Assembly: GCA_021793835.1 (NCBI GenBank)
Contig: JAJYRZ010000002.1
Span: 1-39,176 of the forward strand
Reading direction: 5' to 3'
Length of the DNA stretch: 39,176 bases
DNA from: Actinomycetes bacterium
GTDB lineage: Bacteria; Actinomycetota; Actinomycetes; Mycobacteriales; Mycobacteriaceae
The notes below the pieces were generated by a model. It ran no database searches. It was not told the origin of the DNA and saw only the letters and a program-made list of their open reading frames with translations. Both the position numbers and the translations under genes were made by a program. Below are positions 10,073 through 23,100 of this stretch, piece after piece. Each line of letters starts with the position of its first letter. Positions within the stretch are counted from its first letter, which is position 1.

Positions 10073-11016
10073 CCGTTCTTCAGCGCTCCCGCGGCCGGGT
10101 CGAGACCGACCGGCGCTCAGTCGTGCCCACGGTGGGTGGACTGCCGTGGTGGGCGGTGATCGCCACCGCCCTGGCACCGATCCTGCTCGGTGTGCTGATC
10201 GACTCGGCCCGCGGTACCGAACTGACCCGCGTCTACGGGGTCCTCTACACGCTCGGATGCCTGGCCGCCGTGCTGGTCGCCCAGAACCGCGCCCTGTTCA
10301 CCGCGATGGTCCAGCCACCACTGCTGATGGTGGTGGTCGTGCCGTTGACGTACTGGGGCTACACCGACGGGCCGCTCGGCGGTTTCAAAGGCGCGGTGCT
10401 CGACCTGGGGCTGCCGCTGATCAACAGGTTCCCCACCATGGCGATCACGGCCGTGGTGGTGTGGGTGATCGGCGCGATCCGACTGGTGAACTATCTGCAG
10501 GACCGCCGGGCGGTCCGTGCACCCCGACCGGCCATGCCCGCCACCCGGCGCCCCGGCGCCCGTGACTCCGTAGACGCCACCGGCACCGCTGGCCGGGCCA
10601 AGGACGCACCGCGGCGTGAACGCCCCGCCCGCCCGCGCCGGCCCCGCCCCGCGCCCACGGCCGACGACGGCCCGCAGACCGTCGATCGGCCCGCGGGTGA
10701 ACGCAGCCGCGATAAGCGCGCGGCATCGTCGCGCGCCCGCCGTGAAGACGTCTCCCCCGAGCGCCGCTCCGACCAGGCTTCGGCGCAGCCGAGCCGTCGT
10801 CCCGCCCGGCCCACCGCAGGCGAAGCCGGTGCGACACCGCGCAGGCCCCGCCCCGAGTCTTCGGGAGCCGGCGGCCAGACCGCTCCGCAGCGCCCCTCCG
10901 CGCCGCGGGAACCGGCCGCCGATCCGCGCCCGGCCACGCCACCCCGGCCGCGCCCGAGCAGCGCGCCCGACAGCGCAGCGATGCCGCACCTGCCGAACGT
11001 GCGCTACCGGGACTGA
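10069..11016 (+). CDS. DUF6542-type membrane protein with long Arg/Pro-rich C-terminal tail
   Basis: N-terminal TM block GLPWWAVIATALAPILLGVLIDSARGTELTRVYGVLYTLGCLAAVLVAQ...; C-terminal ~170 aa low-complexity R/P/A-rich; GTG start overlaps the rmuC stop. Confidence 0.75.
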   Translation: MTVLQRSRGRVETDRRSVVPTVGGLPWWAVIATALAPILLGVLIDSARGTELTRVYGVLYTLGCLAAVLVAQNRALFTAMVQPPLLMVVVVPLTYWGYTDGPLGGFKGAVLDLGLPLINRFPTMAITAVVVWVIGAIRLVNYLQDRRAVRAPRPAMPATRRPGARDSVDATGTAGRAKDAPRRERPARPRRPRPAPTADDGPQTVDRPAGERSRDKRAASSRARREDVSPERRSDQASAQPSRRPARPTAGEAGATPRRPRPESSGAGGQTAPQRPSAPREPAADPRPATPPRPRPSSAPDSAAMPHLPNVRYRD

Positions 11017-11112
11017 CCGGCACCGACCGGCCCCTCCAGAGGTCTTCCAACCGCTTCCGGCAGAGGTCGCTTCCGGGGCGATCTGTCGGCCCGTCTTGCC
11101 CACCTTCTCTCC

Positions 11113-11130
11113 GCCGGGCTGCAGCCCGGC
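11113..11130. terminator. 18-bp perfect palindrome GCCGGGCTGCAGCCCGGC between convergent genes; candidate terminator
   Basis: Perfect self-complementarity in the DUF6542/ispH convergent gap. Confidence 0.45.
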
Positions 11131-11237
11131 ACGACTGCGGCGACCGTGCCGACCGGTACGACAGCGGCGGCCGTGCCGGGGGCCGGCCGGCCCACGCCCG
11201 CGCCGTGAAAGTTCAGCAGCCGTAGGGCCGGTGCCGA

Positions 11238-12221
11238 TCAGGACTCGGTGATGGTCAGCTTCCGGCTCGGCCGCAGCTCACGCGGCAGCGAGAAGATCAG
11301 CGTCTCCTCCGCGGTCTTGACCGTCTCCACGGTGCCGAAGCCGTGCTCGGCGAGCAGTTCGATCACCCCGCGCACCAGGATCTCGGGCACCGAAGCACCC
11401 GAGCTCACGCCCACGGTGTTGACACCTTCGAACCAGGCGGGGTCGACCTGGTCGGCGTAGTCGACCAGGTGCCCGGCCTTGGCGCCGGCCTGCATCGCGA
11501 CCTCGACCAGACGGACCGAGTTCGACGAGTTCTGCGAACCGACGACGATGAACAGATCGCACTCGGGCGCCATCTGCTTGACGGCCACCTGACGGTTCTG
11601 GGTGGCGTAGCAGATGTCGTCGCTCGGCGGATCCTGCAGCTTCGGGAAACGCTCCCGCAGCTTGCGCACCGTCTCCATGGTCTCGTCGACGCTCAAGGTG
11701 GTCTGCGACAGCCACACCACCTTGTCCTCGTCGCGGACGGTGACCTTGTCGACCTCCCACGGGCCGTTGACCACCTGCACGTGCGAGGGAGCCTCACCGG
11801 CCGTGCCCTCGACCTCCTCGTGACCGTCGTGACCGATCAGCAGGATGTCGTAGTCGTCGCGGGCGAAACGCTTGGCCTCGTTGTGCACCTTGGTCACCAG
11901 CGGGCAGGTCGCATCGATGGTGCGCAGCTTGCGGTCCTCGGCCGACTGACGCACCGCCGGCGAGATGCCGTGGGCGGAGAAGATCACCAGTTCGCCCTCG
12001 GGCACCTCGTCGGTCTCGTCGACGAAGATCACGCCCTGTTTGGTCAGGGTGTCGACCACATGACGGTTGTGCACGATCTCTTTTCGCACATAGATCGGCG
12101 CACCCTGTTGCTCGAGCGCGCGTTCGACCGTTTCCACGGCCCGATCCACACCGGCGCAGTAACCCCGCGGCTCGGCGAGCAGGACACGCTTTTCCACGAC
12201 ACCATCGGCAGAGGCAGACAT
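11238..12221 (-). CDS. ispH: 4-hydroxy-3-methylbut-2-enyl diphosphate reductase
   Basis: [26 protein letters not shown]...[13 protein letters not shown]...FSAHGISP...TCPLVTKVH: canonical IspH/LytB. Confidence 0.96.
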   Translation of the reverse strand: MSASADGVVEKRVLLAEPRGYCAGVDRAVETVERALEQQGAPIYVRKEIVHNRHVVDTLTKQGVIFVDETDEVPEGELVIFSAHGISPAVRQSAEDRKLRTIDATCPLVTKVHNEAKRFARDDYDILLIGHDGHEEVEGTAGEAPSHVQVVNGPWEVDKVTVRDEDKVVWLSQTTLSVDETMETVRKLRERFPKLQDPPSDDICYATQNRQVAVKQMAPECDLFIVVGSQNSSNSVRLVEVAMQAGAKAGHLVDYADQVDPAWFEGVNTVGVSSGASVPEILVRGVIELLAEHGFGTVETVKTAEETLIFSLPRELRPSRKLTITES

Positions 12222-12298
12222 GGCTCCAGGGTACTGGTCCGCGACACTCGTGCCACCCCAGCGGTGTTCCGTCGGTGTGATAGGGCACTCTAGAGGGC

Positions 12299-12835
12299 AT
12301 GAAACGACCCCCGTATCTGGCCCGGGTGGCCGCCGGTCTGGCTGCCACCATGGTCGAAGAGACGCGCCGCCTGCCCACCCATGCGCTGACCCTGCCGATG
12401 ACCTCGGTGAGCAAGGTGCTGCAGACCTCCATGCGTGTGCAGCAGACCATGACCCAGCTCGCCATCAAGGGCGATCATGCGCTGTCGTTTCTGTATCCGC
12501 TGCCCGAGCAGCCCGAATGGGCGGTGTTCGACGAGGACCTGGCCGGTGAGACCGAGGCCGACGCCGCCGGCCCGGGGCGCTTCGCCCTGTACTCCACCCC
12601 GCCGGAGGCCACCCTGGTGGAGGCCGAGCCGGTGGCCGACGCCGATCCGGGTGCACCCGAGGTGGTCACCACGCTCGGCTACGACTCGCTGACCCTTGCC
12701 CAGTTGCGGCCGCGCCTGGCCTCGCTGCCGCAGGACCAGGTCGAGGCGCTGCTGGCCTATGAGCGCGGCCACGGCGCGCGTTCGCCGTTCCTGACCATGC
12801 TGGAGAACCGGCTGGCCGCACTGGCCGCGAAGTGA
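12299..12835 (+). CDS. Lipid droplet-associated protein (Rv1109c-like)
   Basis: [49 protein letters not shown]...; position between ispH and xseA matches the conserved neighbourhood. Confidence 0.75.
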   Translation: MKRPPYLARVAAGLAATMVEETRRLPTHALTLPMTSVSKVLQTSMRVQQTMTQLAIKGDHALSFLYPLPEQPEWAVFDEDLAGETEADAAGPGRFALYSTPPEATLVEAEPVADADPGAPEVVTTLGYDSLTLAQLRPRLASLPQDQVEALLAYERGHGARSPFLTMLENRLAALAAK

Positions 12836-14070
12836 CCGCACCGGCCGGGCCGTCCACCCCGGATCAGCCGTGGCCGGTACGGGTGGTGGCGAGCAAGATC
12901 GCCGACTGGATCCACCGCCTGGGCGCGGTGTGGGTCGAGGGCGAGATCACGCAGATGTCGCTGCGTCCGGGCACCCGCACCGCCTTCGTGGTGCTGCGTG
13001 ACCCGTCGGCGAACATGTCGCTGCAGCTGACCTGCCCGCCGTCGCTGATCCAGTCCTCACCGGTCCCGCTGACCGAGGGCAGCCGGGTGGTCGTGCACGG
13101 CAAGCCGTCGTTCTACACCGGTCGGGGCACCCTGTCGCTGCGGGTGACCGAGATCCGCGCTGTCGGCATCGGCGAACTGCTCGCCCGGATCGAACGGTTG
13201 CGTAAGGCGCTCGACGCCGAGGGGCTGTTCGACCCACGCCTCAAGCGCCCTCTGCCGTTCCTGCCGGCCACGGTCGGCCTGATCACCGGCCGGGCCTCGG
13301 CCGCCGAGCGCGATGTGCTCTCGGTCGCCCAGCGGCGCTGGCCGGAGGTGCGTTTCGAGGTGCGCAACACCGCGGTGCAGGGCCCGACGGCCGTGGCCCA
13401 GGTGGTCGAGGCGCTCGCCGAACTCGACGCCGATCCGCGGATCGACGTGATCATCGTCGCCCGCGGCGGCGGCAGCGTCGAAGACCTGCTGCCGTTCTCC
13501 GACGAACAGCTGTGCCGGGCGGTGCACCGGGCCACCACCCCGGTGGTCAGCGCGATCGGGCACGAGCCCGACAATCCGCTGCTCGACCTGGTGGCCGACG
13601 TGCGCGCGGCCACCCCCACCGATGCGGCCAAGACGGTCGTGCCCGACGTCGTGGCCGAGCGCGCCCTGATCACCGATCTGCGCACCCGTTCCGCAGGCGC
13701 CCTGCGCGCCTGGGTGCGCCGCGAACAGCACGGGCTGGCACAGATGCGTTCGCGTCCGGTGCTCGCCGATCCGGCGCGTTCCCTGGCCGAGCGGGCCGAA
13801 CACGTGGACCGGATGCGCGAGTCGGCCCGGCGGGAGATCCGCCGGCTGGCCGAGGCCGAGTCCACCCGGATCGAGCACCTGTCGGCCCGGCTGACCACGC
13901 TCGGCCCGGCCGCGACGCTCGCCCGCGGCTACGCGGTGGTCCAGGCGATGCTGCCCGAGGGCGGCTATCAGGTGGTGCGCAGCGTCGAGGACGCCCCGCC
14001 GGGTACCCAGTTGCGGGTGCGGGTGGCCGACGGCGCCGTGCGCGCCGCGGTGATCGCCCGCGACAGCTGA
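12832..14070 (+). CDS. xseA: Exodeoxyribonuclease VII large subunit
   Basis: OB-fold N-terminus ([24 protein letters not shown]), [46 protein letters not shown] overlap with the upstream gene. Confidence 0.95.
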   Translation: MTAPAGPSTPDQPWPVRVVASKIADWIHRLGAVWVEGEITQMSLRPGTRTAFVVLRDPSANMSLQLTCPPSLIQSSPVPLTEGSRVVVHGKPSFYTGRGTLSLRVTEIRAVGIGELLARIERLRKALDAEGLFDPRLKRPLPFLPATVGLITGRASAAERDVLSVAQRRWPEVRFEVRNTAVQGPTAVAQVVEALAELDADPRIDVIIVARGGGSVEDLLPFSDEQLCRAVHRATTPVVSAIGHEPDNPLLDLVADVRAATPTDAAKTVVPDVVAERALITDLRTRSAGALRAWVRREQHGLAQMRSRPVLADPARSLAERAEHVDRMRESARREIRRLAEAESTRIEHLSARLTTLGPAATLARGYAVVQAMLPEGGYQVVRSVEDAPPGTQLRVRVADGAVRAAVIARDS

Positions 14071-14105
14071 CCGGGCCCGGATCTGAAGACGAAGTGGAGA
14101 CCGAC

Positions 14106-14369
14106 ATGGAACAGACCGAAGATCGCCCCGTCGACCAGCTCGGCTACGAGGAGGCCCGCGACGAGTTGATCGACGTGGTGCGCGTGCTCGAGCAGGGCGG
14201 GCTGGATCTGGACGCCTCGCTGGCCCTGTGGGAGCGCGGCGAACAGCTGGCCAAGCGCTGCGAGGAGCACCTGGACGGGGCGCACCGTCGCATCGAGAAG
14301 GCGCTCGCCCAGGGCCAGGACGCCGAGTCCGATGCCGACTCCGCCCCGGCCGGTGAGGCACCGTTCTGA
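14106..14369 (+). CDS. xseB: Exodeoxyribonuclease VII small subunit
   Basis: 87 aa; [47 protein letters not shown]. Confidence 0.94.
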   Translation: MEQTEDRPVDQLGYEEARDELIDVVRVLEQGGLDLDASLALWERGEQLAKRCEEHLDGAHRRIEKALAQGQDAESDADSAPAGEAPF

Positions 14370-14388
14370 CCGTCGCGGCCGCAGCGGC

Positions 14389-14408
14389 TGACGGCTCCAG
14401 CGCCGTCA
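14389..14408. terminator. Hairpin TGACGGC-TCCAGC-GCCGTCA between convergent xseB and the DUF4245 gene
   Basis: 7-bp perfect stem, 6-nt loop. Confidence 0.45.
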
Positions 14409-14421
14409 CCGCGCGCCCGGG

Positions 14422-15033
14422 TCAGTCCAGCGCGTCCGTCTCGGCCTGCGCCTCGGTGCGCCGGGCGGGCAGCGGCTCGGCCTCCTGCACCGCCTCGGCC
14501 AGCACCGTGAACTCGGCCTCGTCACCCGATCCGGTGATCGACACGTTCACCCCCGGCAGCGAGGTCACCCACAGCGCCTCACCGTTGTCGGCGGTGTAGA
14601 CCTGCCAGTCGGTGCCGGCCACCTCGGTCTCCTCCTCGAACGCCGGCGGGCCGTCGGACTGCGACTCCAGCAGCACCTCGATGTCCGCATCGGTCTGAGC
14701 CAGACGCAGATACGACTTCGGGTCGTCGACGTCGGTGATGTAACCGACCTCGACCACCTTCTGGTCGTCCTCCAGCAGCTGTGCCCCACCGGAGTTGGAC
14801 TGCCAGGCGTCCGGCAGTGCGGGGTTGCGTACCGGGAACGATTCGGTGTTCGCGCGCATCTGCAGCGCGGAGTCCACGTCGTACTCCGGTACCTCCCCGA
14901 CGGTCGGTCCGTCCGGGCTGAAGTCGCACTGTCTGGCGCCGCCCGCGATCAGCAGGATGATCAGCACCAGCGGGATCATGGACAGGAACATGTCCCGGTT
15001 GCTCTGCAGCAGGCGAGATTTCTGTGAGGCCAC
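14422..15033 (-). CDS. DUF4245 domain-containing membrane-anchored protein
   Basis: From GTG 15033: (V)ASQKSRLLQSNRDMFLSMIPLVLIILLIAGGARQCDFSPDGPTVGEVPEYD; single TM plus extracytoplasmic domain; upstream of glpX as in mycobacteria. Confidence 0.8.
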   Translation of the reverse strand: MASQKSRLLQSNRDMFLSMIPLVLIILLIAGGARQCDFSPDGPTVGEVPEYDVDSALQMRANTESFPVRNPALPDAWQSNSGGAQLLEDDQKVVEVGYITDVDDPKSYLRLAQTDADIEVLLESQSDGPPAFEEETEVAGTDWQVYTADNGEALWVTSLPGVNVSITGSGDEAEFTVLAEAVQEAEPLPARRTEAQAETDALD

Positions 15034-15179
15034 GCCGCACAGTATCTCAGGGGCCTGTCGCGGCTCGCCACGCCGGTGCACCGTGTGCCCGGCTGCTCTG
15101 CGAGAATCGACCGCGGTACCCGCTTTTCCACAACGGCTGCGTCGGATGAGCCGCGCGCAGCACTCCCGGGAGGAGACCC

Positions 15180-16190
15180 ATGACCACCTCGTCCACCCCG
15201 CAGCGTCAAGCGCCCGACCGCAACCTGGCGATGGAACTGGTCCGCGTGACCGAGGCCGCCGCGATGGCCTCCGGCCGGTGGGTCGGCCGCGGCGACAAGG
15301 AGGGCGGCGACGGCGCGGCGGTCGACGCGATGCGCCACATGGTCTCCTCGGTGTCGATGCGCGGCGTCGTGGTCATCGGCGAGGGTGAGAAGGACGAGGC
15401 GCCGATGCTCTACAACGGCGAAGAGGTCGGCAACGGCGACGGCCCGCTGTGCGACGTGGCGGTCGACCCGATCGACGGCACCACCTTGATGGCCAAGGGC
15501 ATGCCCGGTTCGATCTCGGTGCTGGCCGTGGCCGAGCGCGGCGCGATGTTCGACCCCTCGGCCGTGTTCTACATGGAGAAGCTCGCGGTCGGCCCGGCCG
15601 CCGCCGGCAAGGTGGACATCACCGCCCCGATCGCCGAGAACGTCCGTCGGGTGGCCAAGGCCAAGAACGGGGACGTCTCCGACGTTGCGGTGTGCATCCT
15701 CGACCGGCCCCGACACGCGGAGCTGATCGACGAGGTCCGTCAGACCGGCGCGCGCATCAAGCTGATCTCCGACGGCGACGTGGCCGGGGCGATCGCCGCG
15801 GCCCGGCCCGAGTCCGGGGTCGACATGCTGCTGGGCATCGGCGGCACCCCGGAGGGCATCATCACCGCGGCCGCGCTGACCTGCATGGGCGGCGAACTGC
15901 AGGGGCGCCTGGCCCCGATCGACGACGCCGAGCGGCAGCAGGCGATCGACGCCGGTCACGACATCGACCGGGTGCTGACCACCGGTGACCTGGTCACCGG
16001 CGAGAACATCTTCTTCTGCGCCACCGGCATCACCGACGGCGACCTGCTGCGCGGGGTGCGCTACGGCGGCGGCGGGGCCACCACCCAGTCGATCGTCATG
16101 CGGTCGAAGTCCGGCACGGTGCGCATCGTCGAGGCCCAGCACCGGCTGACCAAGCTGCGCGAGTTCACCACCCCCGAATTCGACTCCTGA
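15180..16190 (+). CDS. glpX: Class II fructose-1,6-bisphosphatase
   Basis: [39 protein letters not shown]...[24 protein letters not shown] ggaggag. Confidence 0.96.
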   Translation: MTTSSTPQRQAPDRNLAMELVRVTEAAAMASGRWVGRGDKEGGDGAAVDAMRHMVSSVSMRGVVVIGEGEKDEAPMLYNGEEVGNGDGPLCDVAVDPIDGTTLMAKGMPGSISVLAVAERGAMFDPSAVFYMEKLAVGPAAAGKVDITAPIAENVRRVAKAKNGDVSDVAVCILDRPRHAELIDEVRQTGARIKLISDGDVAGAIAAARPESGVDMLLGIGGTPEGIITAAALTCMGGELQGRLAPIDDAERQQAIDAGHDIDRVLTTGDLVTGENIFFCATGITDGDLLRGVRYGGGGATTQSIVMRSKSGTVRIVEAQHRLTKLREFTTPEFDS

Positions 16191-16251
16191 TCGCCGTTCC
16201 CCCTCCGGCCCCGCCCGGTCCGCTCATCGACCTCGGGGCCGGGCGGGAGCG

Positions 16252-16267
16252 GTGAACACCGGTTCAC
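16252..16267. repeat. Inverted repeat GTGAAC-ACCG-GTTCAC upstream of fumC
   Basis: 6-bp perfect arms in the 234-bp glpX-fumC gap. Confidence 0.4.
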
Positions 16268-16424
16268 GGCCGTCGGCGGGACCCAGCCGGCCCACACCGG
16301 CGTCGGCACCGCGGGACCCGGCACCTCCCACCGCCGCCCACCCCTGGGCCCGCCCGGCTCCGGTTCCACGGCCGCAACGGCCGGTCACGGTGTGTTCGCC
16401 GCATCGCAGTGGCACAGTGGAGCC

Positions 16425-17932
<1,508 letters not shown>

Positions 17933-17936
<4 letters not shown>

Positions 17937-18694
17937 ACGCCCCGGCCGACACCGCCCGCGCCGATGCGGCCGCGGCCGCACAGATCGCGGCCGAGGCCGG
18001 ACAGGTGCTGCTGGACCTGCGCGACGCGCAGGGCCCGGGCACCGATGCCGACGCGCTGCGGGACCGGGCCGACCGGCGCGCCGAGGCGGTGATCGCGGCC
18101 GCGCTGGCCGAGCGGTTCCCGGCCGATGCGGTGCTGTCGGAGGAACGCGAGGACGATCGCGGTCGGCTCACCGCGGCCCGCACCTGGATCGTCGATCCAC
18201 TCGACGGGACCTTCGAGTACGGGCTGCCCGGCCGGGCCGACTGGGCGGTGCACATCGCCCTGGCCGTCGGGCACGTCGCGGTCGCCGGCGCGGTGGCCCT
18301 GCCCGCACGCGGGGTGGTCTACGACTCGGCCACCGTCGCCGCCCCGGACTTCGGTGCGCCCGGCCGGCTGCGCATCGCGGTCAGCCGCTCACGCACGGCA
18401 CCGCCGGTCACCCACATGCTCGCCCGCCTGGACGCGGTGGAGGTGCGCATGGGGTCGGCCGGGGCCAAGGCGATGGCGGTGGTGCGCGGCGAGGTGGACG
18501 GCTATGTGCACGCCGGCGGGATGTACCAGTGGGATTCGGCGGCCCCCGCGGCCGTCGCGGCCGCCGCCGGGCTGCACGTCAGCCGCATCGACGGCACGCC
18601 GCTGCGCTACAACGACCCCGACCCGTGGCTGCCGGATCTGGTGATCTGCCGCCCCGATGCGGCCGCGCAGATCCTCACCGCCCTCGGCGACTGA
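17933..18694 (+). CDS. Inositol monophosphatase-family phosphatase, probably 3'(2'),5'-bisphosphate nucleotidase CysQ-like
   Basis: [35 protein letters not shown] motifs; GTGA overlap with fumC. Confidence 0.82.
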
Positions 18695-18716
18695 CCCCGG
18701 GCCCGCCGCCCTGCGC

Positions 18717-19988
18717 TCAGCTGCCGGGCGCGAAGTCGGCCAGCATCTCGGTGACCAGTTCGGCGATCGCCGAGCGTTCACTGCGGGTCAGGGTCACGTG
18801 TGCGAACAGCGGATGGCCGGTGAGCTTGTCGACCACCGCGGCCACCCCGTCGTGCCGGCCGACCAGCAGATTGTCGCGCTGGTCGACGTCGTGGGTGAGC
18901 ACCACCCGCGATCCTGCGCCCATCCGGGAGAGCACGGTGAGCAGCACGTTGCGTTCGAGCGACTGCGCCTCGTCGACGATGACGAACGACTCGTGCAGCG
19001 ACCGGCCCCGGATGTGGGTCAGCGGCAGGACTTCGAGCAGTTCCCGATCGACGATCTCCTGCACGGTGTGCGGCTCGGCCAGGCCCTCGAGGGTGTCGAA
19101 CACCGCCTGGGCCCACGGGTTCATCTTCTCGCCCTCGCTGCCGGGCAGGAAGCCGAGTTCTTGACCGCCGACGGCGTACATCGGTCGGAAGATCACCACC
19201 CGGCGGTGGTCGCCGCGTTCGAGCACCGATTCCAGTCCCGCGCACAGCGCCAGCGCCGACTTGCCGGTGCCGGCCCGCCCGCCGAGCGAGACGATGCCGA
19301 CCTCGTCGTCGAGCAGGATGTCGAGGGCGACCTTCTGCTCCGCCGAGCGCGCGGTGAGCCCGAAGGCCGAGACCTCCCCCGGCACCGGACGCACCAGCCC
19401 GCCCGCGCGCACCCGGCCGAGCACCGGCCCGTCGGGGCCGGGAAGCGTGAGCCCGGTATGCCAGGGCAGCGCGGCGGCCGCGGCCACCGTGGTCTCCTGG
19501 CCGGCGGCCAGGGCGCGCACCTCGGCCTCGTCGGCCGCCACGGTCGCCATGCCGGTCCAGCCGGTGTCGACCACCTCCTGGGCGTGATAGTCCTGCGCCG
19601 ACAGGCCCAGCCCGGCGGCCAGCACGCGCCGCCCGGCGTCCCGGCTGACCACGATCACCTCGGCCCCGGAATCGCGCAGGCGCCGGGCGCACCGCAGCAC
19701 CGGATCGCCGCCCTCGTCCGCCCCGTCCGGCGCGGTGTCGACGACCAGGGTGCCGCCCGCCTCGCCCACCGGCACGGGCCGGTCCAGCCGGCCGTGGGCG
19801 GCGCGCAACCCGTCGAGGGTGTCCAGGGCCGCGGCGGCGAATCCGCCCTGCTCCAGGTCCTCGCGCATGGCGGCGAGCGCTGCGACCACCGCGGCCGGCA
19901 CCACCACCGCGTGCTCGTCGAATCGCGACGGCGCCCACGGGTCCGACAGCAGCACCGAGGTGTCGAGGACATGGGTTCGGGTGGACAC
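18717..19988 (-). CDS. PIN domain-PhoH ATPase fusion (PhoH2 family)
   Basis: (V)[34 protein letters not shown] (PIN) then [19 protein letters not shown] (Walker A) and [15 protein letters not shown] (Walker B). Confidence 0.92.
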   Translation of the reverse strand: MSTRTHVLDTSVLLSDPWAPSRFDEHAVVVPAAVVAALAAMREDLEQGGFAAAALDTLDGLRAAHGRLDRPVPVGEAGGTLVVDTAPDGADEGGDPVLRCARRLRDSGAEVIVVSRDAGRRVLAAGLGLSAQDYHAQEVVDTGWTGMATVAADEAEVRALAAGQETTVAAAAALPWHTGLTLPGPDGPVLGRVRAGGLVRPVPGEVSAFGLTARSAEQKVALDILLDDEVGIVSLGGRAGTGKSALALCAGLESVLERGDHRRVVIFRPMYAVGGQELGFLPGSEGEKMNPWAQAVFDTLEGLAEPHTVQEIVDRELLEVLPLTHIRGRSLHESFVIVDEAQSLERNVLLTVLSRMGAGSRVVLTHDVDQRDNLLVGRHDGVAAVVDKLTGHPLFAHVTLTRSERSAIAELVTEMLADFAPGS

Positions 19989-20122
19989 GGGCGGCTCCTC
20001 ACCGGCTCGTCGACAGGCGGCGGTCCCGCCGATCCGCCCTCCACGGTACGTCGGGTGCGGCCGCGGCCCGGCCCGTCGCACACACCAGGAGACGCCGGGT
20101 GCGGACGCTGCTCGGCACTGGC

Positions 20123-20128
20123 TAGTCT
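20123..20128 (+). promoter_or_regulatory. -10-like TAGTCT, 7 nt before the helicase ATG (leaderless-type promoter)
   Basis: TAGTCT-ggagggc-ATG. Confidence 0.45.
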
Positions 20129-20135
20129 GGAGGGC

Positions 20136-23100
20136 ATGCCTGCGCCGGTCATCCCCTGGGGTCCCAATCGCGCCCTGCTCCTGCGCGAACTGGGTGCACC
20201 CACGGTGGCCCGTGGCGAGCGCTACGCCGAGACCGGCATGGTCGTACAACTCTCCTTCGACGTCTCAGGCCTGCTGATCGAGGCCATCGTGCGCGGATCG
20301 GGGTCGAAGACCTACCAGACGACCGTCTATCTCGACATCAAGCGCGGGCGTCATGCGATGTTCGAGATGAGTTCGTGCTCCTGCCCCGTCGGGGTGAACT
20401 GCAAGCACGGGGTGGCCGCACTGCGCACCGCGATCGACAAGCGCGAACGCGGCGAGCTGTCGGAGTCCACCGGCACCTCCTGGCAGGCGGTGCTCGCCCT
20501 GGCCCTGCCCGACGAGCCGGTGGTGGAGAAGCTGCCGCTGGCCGTGCAACTGTCCACCGGCGGCGGGGAGGACACCGGGGTGCGCTACCTGCACGCCCGC
20601 ATCGTCCGGCCCGGGGTGCGCGGCTGGGTCAACGACGGACTGACCTGGTCGGCGATCGGCACCACCTCCACCCCGATCATCGACGACCACCGCGACCTGC
20701 TCGCCGAGATCTACGCCCTGTACGAGTCCGGAGCCCGGCGCGCCCGCTACGGCCACGGGCCCGGCTCGGTCAAGGACATCGACCTGACCACGGTGCACAG
20801 TCCGCGGCTGTGGCATCTGCTGGCGCGTGCCGACCAGGCCGGGGTGGAGCTGGTGCACACCTCGCGCCGGCTCGGCCGGCTCGAAGCCCCCGCACCGGCG
20901 CGGCTGAGCACCGCCATCGAGCGCACCGATGCGGGCCTGTCGATCGTGCCGCAGCTGGTCTTGGACGGAGTACAGGTCGACCCGGCCGATCTGGGCTATC
21001 TGGGCAGCCCGGTGCACGGGGTGTTCGCCGTCGACGGCAAGACCGGGCGGATCCGCCTCGGCGAGCTCGATCGGCCGTTCCCGCGCTCGATGCTGCCGCT
21101 GCTCCAGCACGTCGACCCGGTCGTGGTGCCCGAGGGCGACGAGCAGACCTTCACCGAGACCTATCTGCCGCGGCTGCACCGGGCCGCCGACATCGAATCC
21201 CCCGACGGTTCCTACACCCCGCCGGAGGTCAGCGGTCCGGTGCTGCGGCTGACGGCCGATTACGGCCGGGCGCACCGGCTCGACCTGTCGTGGTCGTGGA
21301 TCTACCGGATCGGCGAGCACGAGCGGGTCCATCCGCTGCACACGAGCGAGGCCGTGCCCGGCGGGCACCGCGACGTCGCCGGGGAGGCCGCGGTGCTCGA
21401 GCAGCTGGATCTGCCGCTGACCGACTTCGGGCTCACCGGCGCCGACGGCACGCTCGCCCCGCACGTCCGACTCGACGGGCTGGACACCATGCGCGCCACG
21501 GTCGAGCTGCTGCCGCTGCTGCGTGGCCGCGAGGACGTCGAACTGCTGGTGCGCGGCACGGTCGCCGACTACCGGGAGGCCGGCGATCAGGTGCGCATCG
21601 GGGTGGGCACCTCGGGCGGCGACGACGAGGCCGAGCGCACCGACTGGTTCGAGCTGCAGATCTCCGTCTCGGTCGGCGAGCAGGAGGTGCCGCTGCCGAC
21701 GATCCTGTCGGCGATGGCGCGCGACGCCGGCCATCTGCTGCTCGACGACGGCGCCTATCTCTCGCTGGACAAGCCCGAACTGGTGACCCTGCGCCGGCTG
21801 GTCGACGAGGCGCGCGCGATGGCCGACTCTGCCGACACCGCCGGGGCCGGGCTGCAGATCAGCCGCTTCCAGGCCGGGCTGTGGGAGGAGCTGGCCGCGC
21901 TCGGGGTGGTCGAACATCAGGCGGCGGCCTGGCAGGCGCAGGTGCGCGGGCTGCTCGGCGCCCAGCCGCTCGAGGACGTGCCGGTGCCGCGCGGGATGCA
22001 GGCCGCGCTGCGCCCCTATCAGGTCGAGGGTTTCCACTGGCTGGCGTTTCTGTGGCGCCACCGGCTCGGCGGCATCCTCGCCGACGACATGGGCCTGGGC
22101 AAGACGCTGCAGACCCTGGCGCTGATCGCGCACACCCGCGAATCGGAGGTCGACGCCAGTACCGATCCGTTCCTGATCCTCGCCCCGACCTCGGTGGTGT
22201 CGAACTGGGCGGTCGAGGCGGCCCGGTTCACCCCGGGGCTGAAGGTCGTGGTGATCACCGAGACCTCCGCCAAGTCGGGCCGTTCGCTGGCCGGCCAGTG
22301 CGCCGGCGCCGACCTGGTGATCACCTCCTACACCCTGTTCCGCCTGGACTACGACGCCTACGAGCAGGTCCCGTGGGCGGGGCTGGTGCTCGACGAGGCG
22401 CAGTTCGCCAAGAACCACGAGTCGAAGCTCTACCACTACGCCCGGCGCCTGCCGGCCCGGTTCACGCTCGCCATCACCGGCACCCCGCTGGAGAACAACC
22501 TGATGGAGCTGTGGGCGCTGCTGTCGATCACCGCGCCGGGGCTGTTCCCGCAGCCGGTGGGGTTCACCGAGCTGTATCAGCGCCCCATCGAGCGGGACGG
22601 CGACACCGAGGCGCTGATGCGGCTGCGCCGCCGCATCCGTCCGCTGGTGCTGCGCCGGACCAAGGAGCAGGTGGTCTCCGATCTGCCGGAGAAGACCGAG
22701 CAGGTGCTCGAGGTGACCCTGCACCCGGAGCATCGGGCGCTGTACGACACCCGGCTCAAGCGCGAGCAGCAGAAGATCCTGGGGCTGATCGACGATCTGG
22801 GCCGCAACCGGTTCACCATCTTGCAGTCGCTGACCACCCTGCGGCAGATGTCGCTGCATCCGGGCCTTATCGATCCGGCGCACCACGATGTGGCGGCCGC
22901 GAAGATCGACGCGCTGATCGAGCATCTGGCCGAGGTGATCGCCGGCGGCCACCGGGCACTGGTGTTCAGCCAGTTCACCGGTTTCCTGTCGCTGGTGCGC
23001 GAGCGGCTGATCGCCGAGGGCATCGAATTCGCCTACCTGGACGGTTCGACCCGTGACCGCGGCACCGTGATCGAGGGATTCAAGTCGGGCACCGCACCGG

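Noticed and set aside
18657-20135. Upstream extension of the 18657..23405 ORF
   Set aside because: Antisense to the PIN-PhoH gene; the helicase has a good start at 20136 with a -10-like element in front.
19989-20249. N-terminal extension of the PhoH ORF to 20249 as a possible PhoAT-like antitoxin
   Set aside because: Sequence is low-complexity Arg/Gly-rich, overlaps the helicase start and promoter, and a GAGGAG Shine-Dalgarno precedes GTG 19988.
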